Of a stretch of 37,744 nucleotides of DNA, positions 31,955 through 37,744 are shown one piece after another. The DNA is taken from positions 1-37,744 of the forward strand of contig CAVJHQ010000012.1 of assembly GCA_963649365.1 (NCBI GenBank), written 5' to 3'. The notes under the pieces are model-generated. The model saw only the letters and a program-made list of their open reading frames with translations, ran no database searches and was not told where the DNA came from. This DNA comes from Paratractidigestivibacter sp963649365. GTDB lineage: Bacteria; Actinomycetota; Coriobacteriia; Coriobacteriales; Atopobiaceae. Position 1 is the stretch's first letter. Each line of letters starts with the position of its first letter. Position numbers and translations under genes: made by a program.

Positions 31955-32779
31955 ATGCTCAAGCTCGTGTTCACCGACCTGGACGGCACGTTCGTTGATT
32001 CCCGCAAGCGCGTGCCCGAGCGCAACCGCCGCGTCCTGGCGCTCGCGGCGAAGAAGGGCGTCCAGTTCGTCCCGTGCACGGGGCGCAACGCGAGCGGCAT
32101 CCCGCCCGTGCTCGCGGAAAGCGACGCTGTCCGCTACGCCGTGTGCAGCAACGGCGCCTCGGTCGTCGACCTGCGCGAGGGGCGAGCGCTGCGCAGCGTC
32201 CCCATGGACCCGGAGCAGGTAAAGAGGCTTTACGCCGCCATCGGCGACCTTCCCGTGACCTTCGACGTCTTTATCGGCGACAAGGTCTACACCGAGCGCC
32301 GCCGCCTGCCCATCGTGAGCGAGGCGGCCGAGGGCGACCCCGTGATGGAGCGCTTCTTCCTGAGCCTCCGGACGCCGTGCGACTGCTCGCTCGACGAGCT
32401 GCTCGCGCTCGGCCCCGTGACCAAGGTGACGTTCCTGCATCCCGGAAACGTCCATCGCGACGAGGTCCGCGCGGCGGCGGACTCGGTCGAGGGGCTTGAG
32501 TGGACCTATTCGTTGGCGAACAACACCGAGGTGGCGCGCGCCGGCGCGAACAAGGGCGCCGCCCTGCGCTGGCTCTGCGGCCACCTGGGGGTCGACGCGG
32601 CGGACACGGTCGCGTTCGGCGACGGCAACAACGACCTGCAGATGATCCGCGCCGCGGGCGACGGCGTGGCCATGGCCAACGCGGAGCCCGAGGTCCTCGC
32701 CGCGGCCGATCACGTGACCGCCAGCTGCGACGAGGCGGGCGTGGCGGCCTATCTGGAGCCGGTCCTGGCCGCGCTGTAA
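31955..32779 (+). CDS. Cof-type HAD-IIB phosphatase
   Basis: The 274-residue hydrolase has the four HAD motifs: DLDGT (FTDLDGTF, nucleophile Asp near residue 8), TGRN, a motif III Lys in GPVTKVTFL, and FGDGNNDLQMI. The cap domain (about 85-200) is type IIB. Such enzymes dephosphorylate sugar phosphates, FMN or PLP; the substrate is not readable. The ATG follows GGAGGT by ten bases. A second HAD-IIB gene lies at 35075. Confidence 0.92.
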   Translation: MLKLVFTDLDGTFVDSRKRVPERNRRVLALAAKKGVQFVPCTGRNASGIPPVLAESDAVRYAVCSNGASVVDLREGRALRSVPMDPEQVKRLYAAIGDLPVTFDVFIGDKVYTERRRLPIVSEAAEGDPVMERFFLSLRTPCDCSLDELLALGPVTKVTFLHPGNVHRDEVRAAADSVEGLEWTYSLANNTEVARAGANKGAALRWLCGHLGVDAADTVAFGDGNNDLQMIRAAGDGVAMANAEPEVLAAADHVTASCDEAGVAAYLEPVLAAL

Positions 32780-32967
32780 AGAAGCGATGGCAAGAAGCGC
32801 CTCGGCCTCGGCCCCCGACCCCAGCTTCGGCCCCGGTCCCGGGCTCGCCGGCTGTCCCGCGGCCCGGCCCGCGCCGCGGCCGCGGCCCCGCGGCGCCCGC
32901 GTGGCCGCCAGGGCGTGTTGGCGGTAGAATCGAGGGCGTTGAAACCTCGTCAGAAATGGGTGCGTGC

Positions 32968-34233
32968 ATGAGCGACGTCCTCGAGCGGTTCCTGCGTTAT
33001 GTGCAGGTCGATTCCCAGTCAGATCCCGATAACGAGCAGGTCACGCCCTCGACCCCTCGCCAGCACGAGATGGCGCGCGTGCTCGGCGGCGAGCTTTCCG
33101 AGCTCGGCCTGTCCGACGCCTCGGTCGACGACCACGCCTACGTGACGGCGACCCTGCCCGCCTCCGCCGGCGCCGAGTCCGCCCCCGCGCTCATGCTCTG
33201 CGCGCACATCGACACCGCCCCCGACGCCCCGGCCGCCGGCGTCCGCCCCCGCGTCGTGCGCTACGAGGGCGGCCCGCTCGTGGCCGGCGTCGTCGACGGC
33301 GTGCCCGTGCAGACCACGCCCGAGCAGGTCCCCGACCTGGCCAAGTTCGTCGGCCAGGACATCGTGGTAACCGACGGCACGACGCTTCTGGGCGCCGACG
33401 ACAAGGCCGGCGTGGCCGAGATCTGCGCGCTTCTTGCCCGCCTGGTGGCGGACCCGGCCCTGCCGCACCCCACGCTCAAGATCGCCTTCGTCCCCGACGA
33501 GGAGATCGGCCACGGCGCGAGCCTGCTCGACCTCGACGCCCTCGGCGCGGCCTACGGCTACACCGTCGACGGCGAGACCCTGGGCGAGTTCAACTACGAG
33601 TGCTTCAGCGCCTGCGAGGCCACGGTCCGCGTGCGCGGCGTGATGGTCCACCCCGGCAGCGCCAAGGACGTCATGGTCAACGCCATCACGGTCGCGTCTG
33701 AGTTCGAGCGGCTCGTGCCGGCCTGGGAGCGCCCCGAGCACACCTGCGGCCGCGAGGGCTTCTATCACCCTACAGACATCGAGGGCTCCGCGTCCGAGCT
33801 GACCCTCAAGTACATCCTGCGGGACTTCGACGGCGAGAAGTTCGCCGCGCGCGAGGCGTGCCTGCGCGGCATCGCGGCCCTTCTCAACGAGCGCTACGGC
33901 GCCGGTACCGTCACGGTCGAGGTGCGCCAGCAGTACCGCAACATGGCCGAGCACTTCGCCGGCAAGGAGTTCCTGGTCGACTACGCCATGGACGCCAACC
34001 GCGAGGCGGGCATCGAGCCCTCCGTCGTGGCCGTGCGCGGCGGCACGGACGGCGCGCAGCTCACCTTCCGCGGCCTGCCCTGCCCGAACCTGGCCACCGG
34101 CGGCTACAACGCGCACTCGGTGCGCGAGTTCATCCCCGTGCCGAGCATGGAGGCCACGGTGAACATGCTCGAGCGCCTGGTGGCCAAGTTCGCGGAGGCT
34201 CCGGCGCCGGCCGTCGCCCCTCGGGAGGCATAG
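32968..34233 (+). CDS. pepT: Peptidase T (tripeptide aminopeptidase)
   Basis: The 421-residue M20 zinc peptidase removes the N-terminal residue of tripeptides in the cytosol. Start MSDVLERFLRYVQVDSQSD matches the family start; an ATG four codons upstream is possible, and neither has a good ribosome site. Metal and catalytic motifs are CAHIDTAPD, GADDKAG, PDEEIGHGA, the Asp of FNYECFSA-VHPGSAKD and TDGAQL with a late His in NAHS. A TAGAAT box at 32925 is a plausible -10. The next gene starts three bases after its stop, so it heads an operon with the membrane protein, the second HAD gene and the binding protein. Confidence 0.93.
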   Translation: MSDVLERFLRYVQVDSQSDPDNEQVTPSTPRQHEMARVLGGELSELGLSDASVDDHAYVTATLPASAGAESAPALMLCAHIDTAPDAPAAGVRPRVVRYEGGPLVAGVVDGVPVQTTPEQVPDLAKFVGQDIVVTDGTTLLGADDKAGVAEICALLARLVADPALPHPTLKIAFVPDEEIGHGASLLDLDALGAAYGYTVDGETLGEFNYECFSACEATVRVRGVMVHPGSAKDVMVNAITVASEFERLVPAWERPEHTCGREGFYHPTDIEGSASELTLKYILRDFDGEKFAAREACLRGIAALLNERYGAGTVTVEVRQQYRNMAEHFAGKEFLVDYAMDANREAGIEPSVVAVRGGTDGAQLTFRGLPCPNLATGGYNAHSVREFIPVPSMEATVNMLERLVAKFAEAPAPAVAPREA

Positions 34234-34236
34234 GAC

Positions 34237-35082
34237 TTGGCCGCGGCGCTTCTCTCCATCCTCGCGATCGTTCCCGGCGCGCTCGCCACCTTCTTGGAGC
34301 ACGTGGCGGGCCCGCTGCGCATCGCCGAGCGGCACCATAGCCACCACGACACGTACGTCGTCTCGCCCGATTTCCTGCGCTCGCTCGTCATCGCGATGCT
34401 GATCGTGGGCTGCGTGGGCGTGCTGCTGGGCATCTTCTGTATGATCGGCTTGTTCGACGCCAGGCAAGAAGTGCTGCTCGCGTTCTCCGCCGCCTTCAAC
34501 CTCACGGTGTTCGGGATGTGGCTGCTGCTGGGCCGCTACAAGGTCTCGTTTTTCCGGGACCGCGGCGTCATCACGCCGTTTCTGGGCCGTGACGTGTGCT
34601 TCTTCTACAACGACGTCGAGTCCCTGGACTGGAAAGGCGTCCGCCGCAGCTCCGGCTACCGCGACCTCGTGGTCCGCGAGAAGGGCGGCCGCGCGCTGCG
34701 CATCTGGGGCATCGTGGACATAGAGCAGGTGCTTCTTCACATCGACCGCTTCGATGTGCTCACGCCGCTGAACTCGGAGGCCGAGGCGGGGACGCCCCTG
34801 GACACGCTCGACCTGCGCATCGGGATGTGGCAGCCGTTCGCCCGCGAGGGCGGGAGGCTGCGCGAGGGCGGCGCCGGAAAGGAACGCGGCGCCGGAAAGC
34901 AGCGCGGGGCGGCTGCGCGACGCGCCGCGGCAGCCCGAGGAGCGCGGGGCGGCCACGGCGCGCGGGGTGGCCACGGCGCAGAGGGCGGTCACGACGCTCG
35001 CCCCGGCCACGGCGCAGAGGACGGCCACGAGGCTCGCCCCGGCCACGAAGCACTTTCGGAGAAAGGCGAAACTCTTGATTAA
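34237..35082 (+). CDS. Membrane protein with PH-like domain and Gly/His repeat tail
   Basis: The 281-residue product starts at TTG, eight bases after GGGAGG. It has an N-terminal hydrophobic segment (ALLSILAIVPGALATFL), two more helices (SLVIAMLIVGCVGVLLGIF and LLAFSAAFNLTVFGMWLLL), then a beta-rich stretch (about 95-180, VSFFRDRGVITPFLGRDVCFF onward) that resembles bacterial PH domains. The last 75 residues are low complexity: an Arg/Gly part, then six xGHxAx hexamers (GGHGAR, GGHGAE, GGHDAR, PGHGAE, DGHEAR, PGHEAL). His-rich tails can bind metal, but this is only a possibility. It overlaps the next gene by eight bases. Confidence 0.65.
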   Translation: MAAALLSILAIVPGALATFLEHVAGPLRIAERHHSHHDTYVVSPDFLRSLVIAMLIVGCVGVLLGIFCMIGLFDARQEVLLAFSAAFNLTVFGMWLLLGRYKVSFFRDRGVITPFLGRDVCFFYNDVESLDWKGVRRSSGYRDLVVREKGGRALRIWGIVDIEQVLLHIDRFDVLTPLNSEAEAGTPLDTLDLRIGMWQPFAREGGRLREGGAGKERGAGKQRGAAARRAAAARGARGGHGARGGHGAEGGHDARPGHGAEDGHEARPGHEALSEKGETLD

Positions 35083-35920
35083 GCTCGCCCTCACGGATAT
35101 GGACAACACCCTCGTCCCGCTCGGCGCGCGCGGGATCAGCCGCCGCACCGCCGAGGCCATCCACGCCGCCGTCGGCGCCGGGGTGCTCTTCGGCCCCTCG
35201 ACCGGCCGCGACCTGTCCGAGCTGTTCCGCCTGTTCCACGCGGACGAGACGTGCTTCCTGACCGGCGTGCTCTCCAACGGCAAGCGCGTGCGCGCGGCGG
35301 GGCGCACGGTCTCGCTCACGCTGATCCCGCATGAGGGCCTGGCCAAGCTGGCCGACGCGCTCGCGGGCGAGGAGATGTTCCTCGTGTGCTACCCGGCCGA
35401 GTCGAACCTGCTGAATCCCGCCTACGCCGTCGGCGCCCCGTCGGCCGAGGTGCTCGCGCGCTACGAGGCGCGCGTCAAGTTCGTCGGCGGCATGGTCGAC
35501 GAGGTGCCCGACATCGACTTCGTTGCCGCGACCATCGCGTGCCCCGGCGGGGACGAGCAGATGGACCGCACGCGCCGCATCGTCGAGGAGGCGGCGCCCG
35601 AGCTGCGGATCGTCTCGCCGATTCCCGGCTGGTTCGACATCATGCCGCAAGGCGTGAGCAAGGCGCGCGGGCTCGAAGAGCTTCTTGCCGCCACGGGCAT
35701 CGCCCCCGATGAGGTCGTCGTTTTCGGCGACGCTGCGAACGACCTGGAGATCCTCCGCAAGGTCAAGTATTCCGTGGCCGTCGACAACGCGACGCCCGAG
35801 GTCAAGAAGGCCGCGAATTACATTATCGGCTCCTGTGCGGACGAGGGCGTGGCGGATGCGCTCTTTGAGCTGGCGCGGGCGGCGTCCGAGGGCCGCATGC
35901 CGGCGTTCCTGGCGGGGTAG
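35075..35920 (+). CDS. HAD-IIB phosphatase (second Cof-type gene)
   Basis: The 281-residue enzyme begins at TTG 35075 (MIKLALTDMDNTLV), inside the end of the upstream gene, after GGAGAAAGG. The motifs are TDMDNTL, STGRD and FGDAANDLEIL with a conserved GVSKARGLEELL in motif III. It has a DMDNT first motif instead of DLDGT. It belongs to the same class as the protein at 31955 but is not a close copy. Upstream open frame to 34967 is the repeat tail of the previous gene read out of frame. Confidence 0.9.
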   Translation: MIKLALTDMDNTLVPLGARGISRRTAEAIHAAVGAGVLFGPSTGRDLSELFRLFHADETCFLTGVLSNGKRVRAAGRTVSLTLIPHEGLAKLADALAGEEMFLVCYPAESNLLNPAYAVGAPSAEVLARYEARVKFVGGMVDEVPDIDFVAATIACPGGDEQMDRTRRIVEEAAPELRIVSPIPGWFDIMPQGVSKARGLEELLAATGIAPDEVVVFGDAANDLEILRKVKYSVAVDNATPEVKKAANYIIGSCADEGVADALFELARAASEGRMPAFLAG

Positions 35921-35933
35921 AGAAGGGCCGAGG

Positions 35934-37031
35934 ATGGTCGCGATGAAGCTGCCGAAAATCAAGAAACCACAGCTGACCAGGCGTTCGTTCGTTGCGGGCG
36001 GCGTCGGCGCCGTTGTTGTCGCGGCGGGCGCCGCCTTCGGCGCGGCAACCTGCTCGCACGGCGACGAGGACGTCCCCGCGGAGCCGTCGGCCTCGGCGGA
36101 CGAGGCCGAGGCGCAGAAGCTCGGCGGCAAGCTGACCATGTACACCTGCTGCGACGAGGCCCTTATCAACGCCTTCGTGCCGGCGTTCATGCAGGAGACC
36201 GGCGTGGTGGTCGACGTCGTGCAGAAGACCGCGGCGGAGTGCCGCGACGACGTGGCCGCCGAGGTGGCGGCGGGCCGCGTCGTGGCCGACGTGGTCTGGG
36301 GCGGCGACGCTTCCTGGTACGCGGCGGGGGCGTCGAGCTACGAGAAGTGCTTCTCGGCGGCGAACGCGAGCGTGCGCGACGACTGCCGGAACACCGACGG
36401 CTATGTGACGCCGGTTTCCCGCGAGGCGAGCGTCATCGTCGTCAACAAGGACCGGGCGCAGAGGCTCGGCGTCGAGGTCGAGGGCTATGAGTCGCTGGTC
36501 GGCGAGAAGCTCAAGGGCCTGGTGGCGGTCTCTGACCCGGCGACGGATGCCGTGGCAAAGACCGCGCGGGAAGCCGTCCGCGCCGTCGGCGACTTGCTGC
36601 CAGCCTACGTGACGACGGCCGAGGACGGCACCGTGACCCCGGGAGGCGAGGCGTTTCTCTCCGCGGTGTGGGCGCAGGCGGACGGAGCCGTGCGCGCGAG
36701 CTCGGCGGACGTTCTGCAGGACGTGCTCGACGGCGTCGCCGTCGCGGGGCTCGTGTCCGAGGCGGCGGCGACGGCGATGGCCGATCAGACGGGCGAGCTC
36801 GAGGTCGTGTATCCCAAGGAAGGTTGCCTTGTGGCCCTCGGGTGCACTGCCGTGGCCAAGGGCGCCGACAATCTGGAGCAGGCGCAGGCATGGGTCGACT
36901 TCGTTTGCGGCGAGTCGGCGCAGCGCGCAGCCTGCGAGAAGGTCCGTATCCGCAGCATCTACGACGGCGTCGGCCCCGTCGACGATTTCCCCGCCCTCGC
37001 CGTAACCTCCGCCGCTAGCGAAGGCGCATAA
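35934..37031 (+). CDS. Iron-type ABC substrate-binding protein
   Basis: The 365-residue protein has a twin-arginine signal (TRRSFVAGGVGAVVVAAG) and a Cys after it (AATC) that might be lipidated, though the lipobox is weak. The mature part KLTMYTCCDEALINAFVPAF, ETGVVVDVVQKTAAECRDDV and VVADVVWGGDASWYAA fits the AfuA/FutA-like ferric or phosphonate group of solute-binding proteins. Later YPKEGCLVALGCTAVAKGA fits too. Usual family Tyr ligands are not obvious. No permease or ATPase lies next to it in this window. The ATG at 35934 follows AAGGG; 35943 is an alternative start. Confidence 0.8.
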   Translation: MVAMKLPKIKKPQLTRRSFVAGGVGAVVVAAGAAFGAATCSHGDEDVPAEPSASADEAEAQKLGGKLTMYTCCDEALINAFVPAFMQETGVVVDVVQKTAAECRDDVAAEVAAGRVVADVVWGGDASWYAAGASSYEKCFSAANASVRDDCRNTDGYVTPVSREASVIVVNKDRAQRLGVEVEGYESLVGEKLKGLVAVSDPATDAVAKTAREAVRAVGDLLPAYVTTAEDGTVTPGGEAFLSAVWAQADGAVRASSADVLQDVLDGVAVAGLVSEAAATAMADQTGELEVVYPKEGCLVALGCTAVAKGADNLEQAQAWVDFVCGESAQRAACEKVRIRSIYDGVGPVDDFPALAVTSAASEGA

Positions 37032-37047
37032 CTCCCCAAGCTGCCCC

Positions 37048-37180
37048 CCCAAGTTCGGAAGGCTTCCAAACTCGTCGGGCTTCTTTCCAGCACATCGAGC
37101 AACGCGTCTACCTGCGAATATAGATGCCTAAACCAAGTTCGGAAGGCTTCCGGAACTTTGGAAGCCTTCCGAACTTTGGG
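37048..37180. repeat. Second palindromic element of the GGAAGGCTTCC family
   Basis: Outer arms CCCAAGTTCGGAAGGCTTCC (from 37048) and the inverted copy ending TTTGGG at 37180 are nearly complementary. An extra direct copy begins at 37135 (AAGTTCGGAAGGCTTCCGGA). The core is shared with the element at 24760-24871. It follows the binding-protein gene and precedes the tRNA terminator. Confidence 0.8.
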
Positions 37181-37211
37181 AGAGTGGTCTCTGAGGTGGT
37201 CCCAAGACAAG

Positions 37212-37240
37212 AAAAAAGGCCACCGACAAAGTCGATGACC
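37212..37240 (-). terminator. Terminator of the initiator tRNA gene
   Basis: On the minus strand GGTCATCGAC and GTCGGTGGCC pair (ten pairs, two of them wobble) around TTT and are followed by TTTTTT. Confidence 0.9.
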
Positions 37241-37250
37241 TGAACATTTA

Positions 37251-37327
<77 letters not shown>

Positions 37328-37358
37328 ATATTTGCGAGCGCGTCTTGCGCAAGAAAGA

Positions 37359-37387
37359 ACTATACGCACCCAAGCAACGCGAGTCAA
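37359..37387 (-). promoter_or_regulatory. Promoter of the initiator tRNA gene
   Basis: On the minus strand TTGACT (37387-37382), a 17-base spacer and TATAGT (37364-37359) form a near-consensus promoter; RNA would start about 25 bases before the mature tRNA. Confidence 0.88.
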
Positions 37388-37744
37388 CATTGTGTAGAGA
37401 ACTTCACAACTAACCATTTACGGAAGAGGCAAGCGGTAGCCGATACTTCATTGGACGTCTTGCGGAGAGGGGCTCGCTGAGCAAGACAGTCGGAGGAGTC
37501 TATTCCACTGAAATCTGCGGAGCGGGTAAGAAGCTCGGCAAGATTGCAAGCCCTCTTAATAGAGCTGGAGGGTGCGTGCGACTTCCCACATATATATAGA
37601 CAAGGCGCCGTGGGCCGGCAATTGTGCAGAAACCGTGGACGACCGCGCGCCCCCTTGCGCGCGGGCGCGCGGGTGCGTAAAGTAATTCCTCGCGCGGCGC
37701 ACCAGCCGAGCGGGAAACCGCAGGTCAGCCGCGCGGAGGACCTT
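37388..37744. other. Gene-free end of the window
   Basis: No coding frame or recognisable RNA gene is seen. There is a perfect 10-bp GC hairpin (37643-37652 with 37663-37672), an AT patch TATATATA near 37593, and a TAAAGT word at about 37679. The last bases, GGAGGACCTT, look like a ribosome site, so a gene may start just past the window. Confidence 0.5.

Noticed and set aside
33019..35346. Long antisense open frame of 775 codons (also 22070-24814 plus and 1867-3591 minus)
   Set aside because: These mirror well-supported genes on the other strand. High GC at third positions removes stop codons; the products are low-complexity and have no domains or ribosome sites.
37430..37744. A structured RNA gene (RNase P, SRP, 6S or tmRNA) at the window end
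   Set aside because: None of the hallmark sequences (GAGGAAAGTCC, GGAAGGNAGCAGCC, tRNA-like end) is found; only GC hairpins are seen.

Overview
The window is chromosomal DNA of a GC-rich bacterium, most likely an actinobacterium of the class Coriobacteriia (Collinsella/Olsenella-like). This is inference from the codon usage, the marker genes (clpB, tilS-hpt-ftsH, rpmE-prfA, coaX, folP-folK) and the style of the intergenic palindromic repeats. No whole phage, plasmid, transposase or integrase is visible.

Layout. 1-5457: 3' end of clpB, a PASTA-repeat membrane protein with a small overlapping gene, a tail-anchored small protein, and an hsp20 gene behind a strong inverted-repeat operator. 5476-11889: a YycJ/WalJ-like metallo-hydrolase diverges from the housekeeping row tilS, hpt, ftsH and a class I aminotransferase. 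11961-20764: a polar amino-acid ABC transporter (two permeases, ATPase, and a substrate-binding lipoprotein at 19865). It is split by a roughly 5.2 kb accessory module of lower GC. The module has a leftward arm (58-residue peptide gene, ABC ATPase, ABC permease) and a rightward arm (OmpR-type regulator, degenerate ABC ATPase, permease, histidine kinase). Direct repeats flank it, and the kinase ends in the last eight codons of the interrupted operon's ATPase gene, which marks the module as an insertion. 20959-27890: PHP phosphoesterase, exonuclease III, patatin-like lipase, sirtuin, a folP-folK fusion with a BirA-like remnant, and coaX. 28003-30594: rpmE with a tandem-hairpin leader, then prfA behind a short leader ORF ending in UAG, then a weakly aminotransferase-like gene. 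30641-37031: a membrane-anchored C39-like cysteine protease, two Cof-type HAD phosphatases, peptidase T, a membrane PH-like protein with a Gly/His repeat tail, and an iron-type binding protein. 37251-37327: initiator tRNA on the minus strand with a clear promoter and terminator.

How the genes work together. Most are core metabolism and protein quality control (ClpB, Hsp20, FtsH). The accessory module looks like a self-contained peptide export/response unit: the two-component system and its degenerate ABC pair would sense a peptide, and the divergent arm would make and export, or confer resistance to, a small hydrophobic-tailed peptide. That role is inference.

The most unusual signals are (1) the accessory module and its peptide gene; (2) a leader peptide with a UAG stop inside an inverted repeat just upstream of the release factor 1 gene, which suggests autoregulation; (3) a 12-bp word, GGYAAGAAGCGC, found seven times exactly in coding and intergenic DNA, with related half-sites paired in two terminators, resembling a DNA-uptake-type sequence; and (4) several families of long intergenic palindromes, one of them a 35-bp tandem array whose ends supply the stop codons of two convergent genes.
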